DNA of 64,000 nucleotides from Posidoniimonas corsicana (GCF_007859765.1 NZ_SIHJ01000002.1:558001-622000), one strand, 5' to 3'; counted from the stretch's first letter, positions 7,969 through 14,955 are shown. Translations and numbers: made by a program. Notes: generated by a model not told the origin, from the letters alone.

Positions 7969-8870
7969 GGCTCCCCTCCCGCGACGCAAAGCCGCTCGCT
8001 CAGGTCAATGGGTGGGGAACGCCGCCGCAACACCTCGGGGACCGACGTCTGGGCCAGCAGTCGGCGCAGGTCCAGCTGCAGGAATTCCCGGGTGTTGTTG
8101 ACCAGCACGCCCCGCCAGAACCTCCAGGGCGTCTTGGGGCTGCCGTGGCGGACCGCCTCCAGGCTCGAGGCGAGCCAGTGCTCGCCAAGCCGCTCGACGC
8201 TCAGCACAGCAATCTTGGCGGCGTACTCCCAGTCGTCCGTGTTGGGGCGGGGCTTCCCGACAGCGGCCAGGATCGCATTGCCCCGCCGGCGGACCTCGTC
8301 CAGGCCGCCCGGCGACAGCCGGCGGCCGAAACCAATGCAAGCTTCTTCGGTCGCGCTCGACCCGTCTCGACTCGAAGAGCTAAGCTTAGAGTTCTCCTCT
8401 ATGGCCGTGCCAAACTGGCACTCAACCTCGGCATCTTGGCACTCACCTAGGGCATTTTGGCACTCACCCGCGCACGACGGGGCCGAGCATGCCGGGATCG
8501 CTGAGCCCAGGCGGGCGAACGCCCCCCAGTCGATCCGCCAGGAGTTAAACGCCCGGCCGCCGTTGGCCCCCTTCCGGACGCGATTCTCGACCTCCAGCAC
8601 ACCGAGCTCCTGGGCGTCCTGGCTGGCACGGAACAGCGTCCGACGCGAGTAGCGGCACTCGTCCGCCAGGCGATCGCTAGACGCCCAGCAGCCGCTCCCC
8701 TGATTGAGGCGGTGCACGGCCGAGAGCAACGCCACGACGTTGTTCCAACGCCGCTGCGACAGGCCGCTGCGGCTGTAGTGGACCGACTCCAGCAGGCGGA
8801 ACCGCTCGGCGTACTCGACGTCCAGCGGCAGCGGCTGCTGACCGGCGGCGGGTTTTCTTCGGTAGGTCAT
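7965..8870 (-). CDS. Replication-initiator-like protein with embedded iterons (left module)
   Basis: 301 residues from the ATG at 8870. The N-terminal part (about 25-120) is a helix-turn-helix/winged-helix domain of the replication-initiator and helicase-loader type (LADECRYSRRTLFRASQDAQ). The C-terminal part (about 180-285) has a conserved block with GFGRRLSPGGLDEVRRRGN and AAKIAVLSVERLGEHWL. It is clearly homologous to the protein at 13609-14529 over its full length. Between the domains the protein has three heptads (GECQNAL, GECQDAE, VECQFGT) encoded by three 21-base DNA repeats, best read as initiator-binding sites within the gene, as in phage lambda O. The initiator assignment is inference from architecture; I recognise no named family. 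Its stop overlaps the next start. Confidence 0.7.
   Translation of the reverse strand: MTYRRKPAAGQQPLPLDVEYAERFRLLESVHYSRSGLSQRRWNNVVALLSAVHRLNQGSGCWASSDRLADECRYSRRTLFRASQDAQELGVLEVENRVRKGANGGRAFNSWRIDWGAFARLGSAIPACSAPSCAGECQNALGECQDAEVECQFGTAIEENSKLSSSSRDGSSATEEACIGFGRRLSPGGLDEVRRRGNAILAAVGKPRPNTDDWEYAAKIAVLSVERLGEHWLASSLEAVRHGSPKTPWRFWRGVLVNNTREFLQLDLRRLLAQTSVPEVLRRRSPPIDLSERLCVAGGEP
8416..8466. repeat. Three 21-bp iterons inside the initiator gene (candidate replication origin)
   Basis: TGGCACTCA recurs exactly at 8416, 8437 and 8458, a strict 21-base period (two helical turns). Units one and two also agree downstream of the core (about 16 of 21). A CTAAGCTTAG palindrome (8380-8389) and a more AT-rich stretch lie next to it on the C-terminal side. 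Iterons plus AT-rich DNA within an initiator gene is the layout of lambdoid origins. Confidence 0.65.
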
Positions 8871-8880
8871 CGTGGTTGCT

Positions 8881-9036
8881 CTAGGCGTCGGGCGCGGAGT
8901 AGTCTTCGTCGTCACAGCGGCAGCGGTTCAGCGGCGCCAGGCAGCAGGGGCACGGCTCGTCGAGCCAGCACTTGCAGTCGTCCAAATACTCGCCGCAGTC
9001 CGCGCAGAACCGGTCATAGTGCGGGCGACTTCCCAT
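8881..9036 (-). CDS. 51-residue cysteine-rich protein
   Basis: MGSRPHYDRFCADCGEYLDD starts a 51-residue protein with eight Cys in CxxC, CKC, CPCC and CRC groups and an acidic tail. It could bind one or two zinc ions. Its ATG shares one base with the stop of the upstream gene (TGATG), so translation is coupled. Found in the gap between larger genes; no family name. Confidence 0.6.
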   Translation of the reverse strand: MGSRPHYDRFCADCGEYLDDCKCWLDEPCPCCLAPLNRCRCDDEDYSAPDA

Positions 9037-9236
9037 CACCACAGCTCCTGGCTCTCTTGTAGATCGTCGTTGCTGACCGGCATCTTCTTGATCGCGAACT
9101 CCAGCGGCTCGCCGGGCGGCATCTGCCGGAACTGCTCCATCAGCTTCTCGCGCAGCGTGTAGGCGGCGATCGCAGAGTCGACCCCCAGCAGGGCGCTCGA
9201 ACCATCGGGGAAACGGATCAGATGGGCTACGGGCAT
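9036..9236 (-). CDS. Small hypothetical protein
   Basis: 66 residues starting MPVAHLIRFPDGSSALLGVD, with GGAG upstream of the ATG at 9236. The opening beta-hairpin and following helix (LREKLMEQFRQM) suggest a small folded domain. No motif recognised. It lies between the HD nucleotidase (19-base gap) and the cysteine-rich gene (one-base overlap) and is likely in the same transcript. Confidence 0.6.
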   Translation of the reverse strand: MPVAHLIRFPDGSSALLGVDSAIAAYTLREKLMEQFRQMPPGEPLEFAIKKMPVSNDDLQESQELW

Positions 9237-9254
9237 GGGGGGTCTCCGGGGGTG

Positions 9255-9848
9255 TCAGTACGCGCCGTCGCCAAACGGCCGCGTGTTGTCGGCTAGTCGG
9301 TTCATGGCGCTTGGGAGCTCGCCCGGCTCATCGCCGACGATCTCCTCGTACCGCCGCAAGAAGTTGCCCGCCGCCCGGGCGGGCAACTCGTAGTAGATCT
9401 CCACCCGTGGGTAGGGCTTCACGTCCCGCAGCGACTCCCACGCCGGCGCCTTCGGCTGCAGCAGGTCGCGCTCGGTCACCAGCAGCCGGTTGTCAACCTC
9501 ACGGACCTCGGCGGGCTTGGGCCACGGGAAGTTGAACCGCTCGGCGATCGCCAGCATCATCCGCGACTCCAGCTCGACGTAGCCGGGCAGCATCTGCTTG
9601 AGCGGCCGCACCAGATCGCCCAGGTACGCCTCGCCGGCGTCGTGCAGCAGCCCACACAGCGCGAGCTCCGGCGGGACCAGCCGCGAGACGATCACCGAGT
9701 GCTGCGCCACAGAGTACGGCTCGTGCGTATGCCCAGCGAACCGGTTCACGCGCGACAGCCCGCGGGCGATGTCCTCGATGGCGAACTGCTCGGGTCGCGG
9801 GTCGACCAGATCCACCCTGCCCCCTTCGTAGAGACCGATCCAGCTCAT
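9255..9848 (-). CDS. HD-domain nucleotide phosphohydrolase (YfbR-like)
   Basis: 197 residues with the HD-superfamily metal site: His in SVAQHSVIV, then His-Asp in GLLHDAGEAYLGD, and a later Asp in VREVDNRLL. The pattern matches YfbR-type 5'-deoxynucleotidases that phages carry to adjust dNTP pools. It overlaps the upstream CsrA-kinase gene by ATGA, so a nucleotide kinase and a nucleotidase are co-translated, which supports a role in DNA precursor metabolism during element replication. No signal peptide. Confidence 0.85.
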   Translation of the reverse strand: MSWIGLYEGGRVDLVDPRPEQFAIEDIARGLSRVNRFAGHTHEPYSVAQHSVIVSRLVPPELALCGLLHDAGEAYLGDLVRPLKQMLPGYVELESRMMLAIAERFNFPWPKPAEVREVDNRLLVTERDLLQPKAPAWESLRDVKPYPRVEIYYELPARAAGNFLRRYEEIVGDEPGELPSAMNRLADNTRPFGDGAY

Positions 9849-10633
9849 GCCGCGCCCTCCGCCGCCTGGTCCGCTTCCCAGAAGGTCTGCACGCAGTCCA
9901 GCACCCGGCGGCAGAGCTGCTCGGGCGAGCCGTCGTTCAGCACCTCGCCGTCGTTCAGCACCTCGCCGTCGTTCAGCACCTCGCCGTCGGTCGGCAGCTC
10001 GCCGATCTGGTCGCTGACGTGGCCGTTGACCGGTCCCACGCCGGGCCGGTGGACGCGGATCAGCCGCCCGCCGAACTCGTCACGCAGCAGCGCGATCTCG
10101 TTGGCGAAGCGCACGTCGGTGACCACCACCGGCCCGCGGCGCCGGGTCTCATCGAGCCGCCGCCGCATCAGGTCGACCCACACGCCCGCGCCGCAGACGT
10201 CACGGACCACGTCGGTCCCGAGACCCTGCATCAGCCGCCGCACGTCCGCGTGCCGCTTGGCGTGGTCCCACCCGAACGTGCCGACCATCCGCGTTAGCTT
10301 CGCGTGCGATCCGTTGTCTAGTCGCACTACCGGGTCGAGCCGCAGCAGCGACTCGCGCAGTGGATCAGCGAACGCCAGCCGCCGCCAGCCCTGCTTGACC
10401 AGCTCCGCCGCGGCGGCGTCTTTGCCGGCGCCGGCGTAGCCGATCAGGCCCAAGAGCGGCGTATCCCGCCGGGCCCGCCGGATCGCGTTGCCGACCTCGC
10501 CGCGGTGCACGGGGACCTCCGGCGGCGCGTCGACCCCGATCCGGACCGTATCGCCGCGGATGTCGACCACGGTCGCCCTGACGTTGTGGCCGACCTCAAT
10601 GGCCTCGTGCATCTTCCGTGAAAGAACCAGCAT
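9845..10633 (-). CDS. CsrA domain fused to deoxynucleoside monophosphate kinase
   Basis: 262 residues from the ATG at 10633, which has AGGAG eight bases upstream. Residues 1 to about 55 are a complete CsrA/RsmA domain: MLVLSRKMHEAIEVG start, VRIGVDAPPEVPVHRGEV with the RNA-contacting Arg, then NAIRR. Directly after it comes a phage-type dNMP kinase: P-loop GYAGAGKDAAA (about 64-74), LAFADPLRESL, RLMQGLGTDVVRD and VVVTDVRFANEIALL. CsrA binds GGA-containing RNA and controls translation or turnover; the kinase phosphorylates dNMPs. I know of no such fusion. Near the C-terminus an 18-base unit is repeated three times (DGEVLN). The joined frame has no stop or ribosome site at the junction, so it looks genuine. 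Confidence 0.85.
   Translation of the reverse strand: MLVLSRKMHEAIEVGHNVRATVVDIRGDTVRIGVDAPPEVPVHRGEVGNAIRRARRDTPLLGLIGYAGAGKDAAAAELVKQGWRRLAFADPLRESLLRLDPVVRLDNGSHAKLTRMVGTFGWDHAKRHADVRRLMQGLGTDVVRDVCGAGVWVDLMRRRLDETRRRGPVVVTDVRFANEIALLRDEFGGRLIRVHRPGVGPVNGHVSDQIGELPTDGEVLNDGEVLNDGEVLNDGSPEQLCRRVLDCVQTFWEADQAAEGAA
9930..9983 (-). repeat. Three perfect 18-bp tandem repeats within the kinase gene
   Basis: CCGTCGTTCAGCACCTCG occurs three times in a row, with a partial fourth. It encodes DGEVLN on the minus strand, in frame. Perfect identity suggests recent slippage; copy number may vary between strains. Confidence 0.85.
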
Positions 10634-10680
10634 GGACTCTGCTCCTGTTGGACTGAAACAAACCGCGTCAAACCACGCCA

Positions 10681-11001
10681 CTACGGACTGGGCTCGCTCT
10701 CGAGCCAATAGATGTTCTCGCCGGGCGACGAGCCCTTGCGGTGCTTAATCACGTAGCCGACCTTCCCGAGCTCTTCGATCCGTGCGCTGTACCGGATGCC
10801 GATCTGGGCGAGCCGGTGGTTGGGTTGCTCGCCCTGCCGCAGCAGCTCGACGATCTCGCGCTGCTGCTTGCCGAGCCGCTTGCGATCGGCGGCCGGCGAC
10901 CGGCAGGGCGCGAGCGGCCCCTCCTCGCGCTCCGGCTCCCGTTGGGGCGGATCGAACAGGGGCAGCCGCTCGCCGCCTTCGGTCGCGGGGTAATCGGACA
11001 T
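10681..11001 (-). CDS. Winged-helix regulator, left module
   Basis: 106 residues from the ATG at 11001. It opens MSDYPATEGGERLPLFDPP, almost the same as the protein at 12996-13358 (MSDYPSSNERLPLFETP). A linker rich in Pro/Glu leads to a winged-helix domain (about 45-100: QQREIVELLRQGEQPNHRLA, then IRYSARIEELGKVGYVIKH). It resembles small MarR/DprA-type wHTH proteins and probably binds DNA near its own promoter, where large inverted repeats lie (11076-11174). First gene of the left minus-strand series. Confidence 0.65.
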   Translation of the reverse strand: MSDYPATEGGERLPLFDPPQREPEREEGPLAPCRSPAADRKRLGKQQREIVELLRQGEQPNHRLAQIGIRYSARIEELGKVGYVIKHRKGSSPGENIYWLESEPSP

Positions 11002-11406
11002 CAAAAAGAGCGGGGCCCGCGCTCGTCCGTGAGAACCACGTCGTGCGTTTCGCGGGCTGGCCGCCTCCTGGTGGGTCACGCCCAGCGTGAGCAGCTCCTA
11101 CTGAGAGGCTCGACCGAAGCCGAGCAGCAGTGTCACGTGCGGCCTTAGATAGGAGCTGCTCACGTCAGGCGTGAGTGTTCATGCACGTGACGAAGAAGAG
11201 CTTAAGGGCCGATCTAAGCCAAATCCGCCAGAGTCCGGCAGTCGCAGCTGAAAGCTCACCAGAATCTTGTAACGAACGTTGACAACGCATTTAGAGCCGA
11301 CCGCCGCCGGCAGCGCCGCCCTACCCTGCAACAAAACTGCAACACTTTGCTGCGCCCAAAGCCTCAAACGGAGACCGCCAAAGAGCTTGGCGGTAGCAGG
11401 AGCACG
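11002..11406. promoter_or_regulatory. Control region beside the attachment site, rich in inverted repeats
   Basis: No gene. It contains a 25-base inverted repeat (11076-11100 against 11150-11174, 22 of 25 paired, inner 15 perfect, spacer 49 bases). A second, staggered inverted repeat is GTCACGTGC (11132-11140) against GCACGTGAC (11183-11191). A hairpin ACCGCCAA/TTGGCGGT lies at 11374-11394. CTGCAAC also occurs twice near 11330-11345. The region abuts the left att copy, so it could hold regulator sites, arm-type recombination sites or a transfer/resolution origin. Confidence 0.55.
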
Positions 11407-12897
11407 CTATTCCGCGAGAAAAAGTCCGCCTCTGTCCGACAGCGTCCGCCCACGACAGGCCGGCACTGATTCGAAATCAGGCGCCCCGCAAGGGGTTGTG
11501 GGTTCGAGTCCCATGCCCTCCGCTTCTACGCCAGACGCAACTCCTAATCTGGCAACTGTTTCAGGCGAGTCTCTATCAACTCGCCCCCGATCCCCCCGCT
11601 TACCGTCTGAGGCCGATTCCGGCCGATGAGAGACACGTTTAGCGCAGCTGTAGCGCAGCTCTTTCGACGCGTCGGCGTCGTCGGTCCCAGTCGCGGCGCC
11701 TGACTCCCGCGAGGCTGCAGGATCGCCAACCACGTCGAGGGCGCCGGCCACGTCGGCCGCCTGCAGGTGGGTGTACCGGCCGAGTGTGAGCTCAATGCTG
11801 GAGTGTCGCGCGAGCTGCTGGGCGATCTTCGGGCTCACGTTGGCCGCCGCCAGCGTGGTGATGAACTGATGCCGCAGGGCGTGGAAGTCGAACACGCGGC
11901 CAGCCTCGTCGGTGTAGGCGATGTCGGCCGCCTCGAGATCGGGCTGCAGCATCTCGGCCGCCCGCCGCGGCCACGAACCCGGAAACAGCTTCTGCGGCGC
12001 CAGGCTCAGCGAGCGGGCCCGCTTCACGTCGAGCCAGGCCTGCAGCTTCTCCGCCAGCCAGGTCGGCAGCGGCTGCTCGTCCTCGCGCCGGCGTTTCGAG
12101 TAGGCCGCCCGCACCACGACGCACGGGGAGTCGCCCTCGAGCTGCAGGCTCGCCGTCGTCAGCGTGGCGAGCTCGTTCGCGCGGAGCCCCGTGGCGATCG
12201 CTAACTGGTAGAGCATCGCCCGGTTGGGCCCATCCAGGCCGCGGAACGGAGTCTCGCTATCGTCAGCGGCGGCGATGAGATCCGCGAGCTGCTTTGCGCG
12301 CAGCACCCGCCGCTCGCGTCGCCGGTCGACCGCCTCGTTCTCTTTCGAGACCGCCTCAAATGGGTTCGCCGGCAGCCGCTTGGTCATGACGCACCACTTG
12401 CCGAACGACTTGAGATCGCCCCGGGCGGCGTTCAGGGTCCGCGCGCTCGCCCCGCCGCCGCGGAGCTCGTTCAGGTAGACCGTGAACCGATCGAGGTTCA
12501 GGTCGCCGAGCTTGTCGGCGTTCATCGCGGTTTGGATCCGCTTGAGCCGCCCGGCGGTCTCGCGAACGTACCGCTCTGAATTGCCCTTGGCCGCCAGGTG
12601 GGATTTGTACGCGGCCAGGTGCTCGGCGAGCGGCGTCTCGAGGTGGTCGCTGCACTCGTGCCGCAAACCCGACCGCGACCACTCGGCCCGCTTCACGAGC
12701 TGGGCGAGCTGCTGCGCGGCGGCGGTCTTGTCGGTCGACAGCTTCACCCGCACGGTTTCGCCGCGGGCGTCCTGGTACCAGCCGTAGTAGCGCTTGGACT
12801 GGTACTGCTTGGGCTTGGCGCCCGGCGCGTCTTTCTTCACGCGTCGGCCGTCGGGCCCCACGTACTTGGTGAACGTGAGCCGCTTGATCGTCGGCAC
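11407..12897 (-). CDS. int: Tyrosine recombinase / integrase
   Basis: 496 codons from the GTG at 12897, chosen for AAAGGAG upstream. An N-terminal basic region and a SAM-like core-binding domain (about 95-200) precede the catalytic domain with Arg in ATGLRANEL, HALRHQF, a second His in LARHSSIEL and the nucleophile Tyr in GRYTHLQ. The catalytic part is intact. The tail looks shifted: near 11660, removing one base of an AAA run would continue into CATAALNVSLIGRNRP and stop at 11544, and this peptide is conserved in the relic at 34.3 kb (CAQAALAVSAIGRNRP). As it stands, the frame runs on through the att copy to 11407, so the last 40 or so residues are tRNA-derived nonsense. It drives integration and excision of the 23-kb element. 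Confidence 0.9.
   Translation of the reverse strand: MPTIKRLTFTKYVGPDGRRVKKDAPGAKPKQYQSKRYYGWYQDARGETVRVKLSTDKTAAAQQLAQLVKRAEWSRSGLRHECSDHLETPLAEHLAAYKSHLAAKGNSERYVRETAGRLKRIQTAMNADKLGDLNLDRFTVYLNELRGGGASARTLNAARGDLKSFGKWCVMTKRLPANPFEAVSKENEAVDRRRERRVLRAKQLADLIAAADDSETPFRGLDGPNRAMLYQLAIATGLRANELATLTTASLQLEGDSPCVVVRAAYSKRRREDEQPLPTWLAEKLQAWLDVKRARSLSLAPQKLFPGSWPRRAAEMLQPDLEAADIAYTDEAGRVFDFHALRHQFITTLAAANVSPKIAQQLARHSSIELTLGRYTHLQAADVAGALDVVGDPAASRESGAATGTDDADASKELRYSCAKRVSHRPESASDGKRGDRGRVDRDSPETVARLGVASGVEAEGMGLEPTTPCGAPDFESVPACRGRTLSDRGGLFLAE
11468..11524 (+). other. Attachment site, left copy: 3' half of tRNA-Ser(CGA)
   Basis: 57 bases identical to 34440-34496. They start at the anticodon loop (TTCGAAA), continue through a long variable arm (CCCC GCAA GGGG), a T arm (GTGGGTTCGAGTCCCAT) and the acceptor strand GCCCTCC plus discriminator G. 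This is the 3' half of a class II tRNA-Ser with anticodon CGA. No matching 5' half precedes it, so it is not a working tRNA gene but the duplicated target of a tyrosine integrase. The integrase gene's frame crosses it on the minus strand. Confidence 0.85.
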
Positions 12898-12928
12898 GGG
12901 GTTGGCTCCTTTGTCGAACGCGCCACGG

Positions 12929-12970
12929 ACGCGTGGGGCCGGGGTTCGACTCCCGACCGCCACGCGCCGC
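12929..12970 (+). other. tRNA-3'-end-like sequence upstream of the integrase
   Basis: GGGGTTCGACTCCC has the T-loop consensus, is followed by CGACCGCCACGC, and is preceded by a small stem CCACG/CGTGG that could be a variable arm. The outer T-stem pairs poorly and no anticodon arm can be built, so it is at best a decayed fragment, possibly a second or older attachment sequence. Confidence 0.3.
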
Positions 12971-12995
12971 AGCAAAGGATTGATCGCTCACGAAA

Positions 12996-13358
12996 CTAAC
13001 ACCCCGCGGCGCCGGTCGTAAGGAGAGGGTCGCGCTCGGCCTTGCCTGCCGCGACCAGCACGCGGGCCGCGTTGCCCGCGGCCGTGCGGCGGGTGCACGA
13101 GGTCTCGCGGATCAGGCCCGCCTTGCACAGCGCCCGGACCCGGGGCCGCGTGCTGTTGCCCGAGATCCCGGTCGCCAGCTCGATCTCTTCGCGGGTGGCG
13201 CCGTGGTCGCCCCGGTCGCGGATGAACTGCAGGATCCGCTCGCGTTGCCGCGAGGCGTTGGACGCGGCCGACTTGGCGGCGGCTCGGCTGGTGTCGCTGC
13301 CGTTGTGGGGCGTCTCGAACAGCGGGAGACGCTCGTTGCTGCTGGGGTAATCGCTCAT
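12996..13358 (-). CDS. Winged-helix regulator, right element
   Basis: 120 residues from the ATG at 13358. It shares its opening (MSDYP and ERLPLF) with the protein at 10681-11001. The core (about 38-95) is a winged helix: RQRERILQFIRDRG, TREEIELATGISGNSTRPRV, RALCKAGLIRETS. This recognition helix resembles those of small phage and plasmid regulators. It lies directly upstream of the integrase, about 100 bases away, and overlaps no gene. A control role over integrase or initiator is inference. Confidence 0.65.
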   Translation of the reverse strand: MSDYPSSNERLPLFETPHNGSDTSRAAAKSAASNASRQRERILQFIRDRGDHGATREEIELATGISGNSTRPRVRALCKAGLIRETSCTRRTAAGNAARVLVAAGKAERDPLLTTGAAGC

Positions 13359-13360
13359 GA

Positions 13361-13615
13361 TCAACGCTTCTTCCGGGAACCGGGGGAAACCTCGTCAAGC
13401 GCGGCGAGCAAGCTAATGCGGTACGCGTGGGGAGCGAAGCGGCGGCCGAGCTCGGCTGCCGCCGCCGAGCGAAACACCAGGCATTCGATCCGGCGTCGGC
13501 CCTTCGCGGGCAATGCGTCGAGGTTGGCGCCGTGGTCGCGCTCGAGCCGCGCCCATTGAGCTCTCTCGGCCGCCATGGTTGGGAACGGACGGGCAACGGG
13601 TGAGGTATTCAGCAT
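13361..13615 (-). CDS. Small hypothetical protein of the right element
   Basis: 84 residues from the ATG at 13615, with GGAGGAG about a dozen bases upstream. Its start overlaps the initiator gene's end by 7 bases and its stop lies two bases from the next start, so it is translationally coupled. Sequence is Ala/Arg-rich and helical (WARLERDHGANLDALPAKGR); no family recognised. Confidence 0.6.
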   Translation of the reverse strand: MLNTSPVARPFPTMAAERAQWARLERDHGANLDALPAKGRRRIECLVFRSAAAAELGRRFAPHAYRISLLAALDEVSPGSRKKR

Positions 13616-14529
13616 GGCTGCTCAACTCCTCCCTCGCGTTTACTTCGCCGTAGGTCCGCAGGCACTCGAGTCCTGGCCAGGGCCGTGTTGAACTTGTTGC
13701 CGCAGAACCCCTTGGCGAACTGGTCGAAGTTGTTCGCCAGGCAGGTCCGCCAATAACGCCAGGGGTCGTCGATCTTCTTGGTGCCCGTGCGCCGCGTCAG
13801 CGCCTCCAGCGAGTCGATGAGCCACGCCTCGCCAAGGTGCTGAACGCTCAGGATCGCGACCTTTGCGGCAAGCTCGAAGTCATCGGAACCGCGGCGCGCG
13901 GGGCCGACCGTCTTGAGGATGAGGTTGCCGCGTCGGCGGCAATCATCGACTTGGGCGTCAGAGAGCCCGAGACCGAAACCAGTGCATACGGTCGCGCTCG
14001 ACCCCTCTCCTCTCGGAGAGGTAGACTCTGATATCTCCTTATTGGCGCTCCAATTCTTGGGATCAACCTCGCAAGAATTGGAATCAACCTCCCCAAAGTT
14101 GGAATCAACCTCCCTCGACCCTGCGAGCGCCGCCACGCGATCCCACTGCACTCGGGTAAGGTTCGGCGCCCGTCCGCCGTTTCCCGTCTTGCGGGTCTGC
14201 GGCGTCTTCTCGAGAAGCTGCAACTCCGTAGCTTCTCGAATGGCGGTCGAAACCGTTGCTTTGCTGTACTCGCATCGGTCGGCGAGCGTCGCCACGGACG
14301 CGAAGCACTCACGATCGCCAGCCAGCCGGTTGTAGACCTTGAGCAGCGTTCGGATGCGCTTCCACTGGCCACGGGTGCAAGGCTTGCCTTCGACCGTGAT
14401 GCGGCGATAGTCGATCGCATCTAGAAGGGCGAAGCGTTCGCGGTAGGTCTCGAACGGAAGCAGGTACTGCTGGGGCGAGTGCTTCTGCCGCGTTTGTCGG
14501 CGGCCAGCCTGGCCGGTAGAATCGCTCAC
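13609..14529 (-). CDS. Replication-initiator-like protein with embedded iterons (right element)
   Basis: 306 residues from the GTG at 14529, preceded by AGGAAGG. The N-terminal winged helix (about 30-125) includes LADRCEYSKATVSTAIREAT. A linker with heptads EVDSNFG, EVDSNSC, EVDPKNW is encoded by three 21-base DNA repeats. The C-terminal block (GFGLGLSDAQVDDCRRRGN and AAKVAILSVQHLGEAWL) matches the left-module protein at 7965-8870. The pair shows that both modules descend from one replicon type, while their iteron sequences have diverged, as expected for separate specificities. It probably binds the iterons and recruits a helicase; this is inferred by analogy with lambda O. Confidence 0.72.
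   Translation of the reverse strand: MSDSTGQAGRRQTRQKHSPQQYLLPFETYRERFALLDAIDYRRITVEGKPCTRGQWKRIRTLLKVYNRLAGDRECFASVATLADRCEYSKATVSTAIREATELQLLEKTPQTRKTGNGGRAPNLTRVQWDRVAALAGSREVDSNFGEVDSNSCEVDPKNWSANKEISESTSPRGEGSSATVCTGFGLGLSDAQVDDCRRRGNLILKTVGPARRGSDDFELAAKVAILSVQHLGEAWLIDSLEALTRRTGTKKIDDPWRYWRTCLANNFDQFAKGFCGNKFNTALARTRVPADLRRSKREGGVEQPC
14057..14112. repeat. Three 21-bp iterons inside the right initiator gene (candidate origin)
   Basis: TTGG(G/A)ATCAACCTC occurs at 14057, 14078 and 14099, exactly 21 bases apart. A more AT-rich segment around 14015-14045 flanks it on the C-terminal side, a candidate unwinding element. The position within the gene matches that of the left-module iterons, but the sequence differs. 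Confidence 0.68.
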
Positions 14530-14592
14530 GGTTCCTTCCTGTCGCCTGTCGAGCCCTCGAAGCCCGGTGGTTGGTTGGTCCTGCGGGCGGCC

Positions 14593-14955
14593 TTAGGGCC
14601 GCCCGCTCTTTTGCGCGGCCCGCCCGGCGTGACGCAGCCAGGCGTCGCGATCGGGGCAGCCGGCGTCGATCCACGCGACCAGCTCGTCACGACGCCAGCG
14701 AACTTTCTTGTGGCCCATCTTGAGCGGCTCGGGGAGATCGCCCTGCAGGTTCATGCGGCGGATCTCGCGTGCTGACACGCCGAGCTGCTCACCCACCTGG
14801 GCGGCAGTCAGCATCAGGGGCAACGCGGTACGCGAGAGCGCCCGCTCAAGCTTCTCGCCGAGCTCCGCCGAGAGCTCGACCGTCGGCGCGGAGCAGAGCC
14901 CGGAATCGGCGAACCTGAGAATCTCATCGTCGGTCAGCGCGTCCGCTTCAGCCAT
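14593..14955 (-). CDS. AlpA/excisionase-type HTH protein
   Basis: 120 residues from the ATG at 14955. The C-terminal half is a MerR/AlpA-like helix-turn-helix: MLTAAQVGEQLGVSAREIRR, then GDLPEPLKMGHKKVRWRRD and a closing helix LVAWIDAG. Such proteins act as excisionases or as activators of integrase genes on satellites and prophages. The N-terminal half is acidic and helical (LTDDEILRFADSG). Its start overlaps the upstream HTH gene by 8 bases. Confidence 0.75.
   Translation of the reverse strand: MAEADALTDDEILRFADSGLCSAPTVELSAELGEKLERALSRTALPLMLTAAQVGEQLGVSAREIRRMNLQGDLPEPLKMGHKKVRWRRDELVAWIDAGCPDRDAWLRHAGRAAQKSGRP

Noticed and set aside
8416-8466. Short direct repeats as a CRISPR
   Set aside because: Only three units, no constant-length unique spacers, and a strict 21-base period within a gene; iterons fit better.
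11468-11524. Functional tRNA-Ser gene
   Set aside because: Only the 3' half from the anticodon loop is present; no acceptor 5' strand or D arm upstream. The same holds for 34440-34496.
12356-12991. 211-codon minus-strand frame overlapping the integrase
   Set aside because: Out of frame with the integrase, arginine/alanine-rich, no motif.
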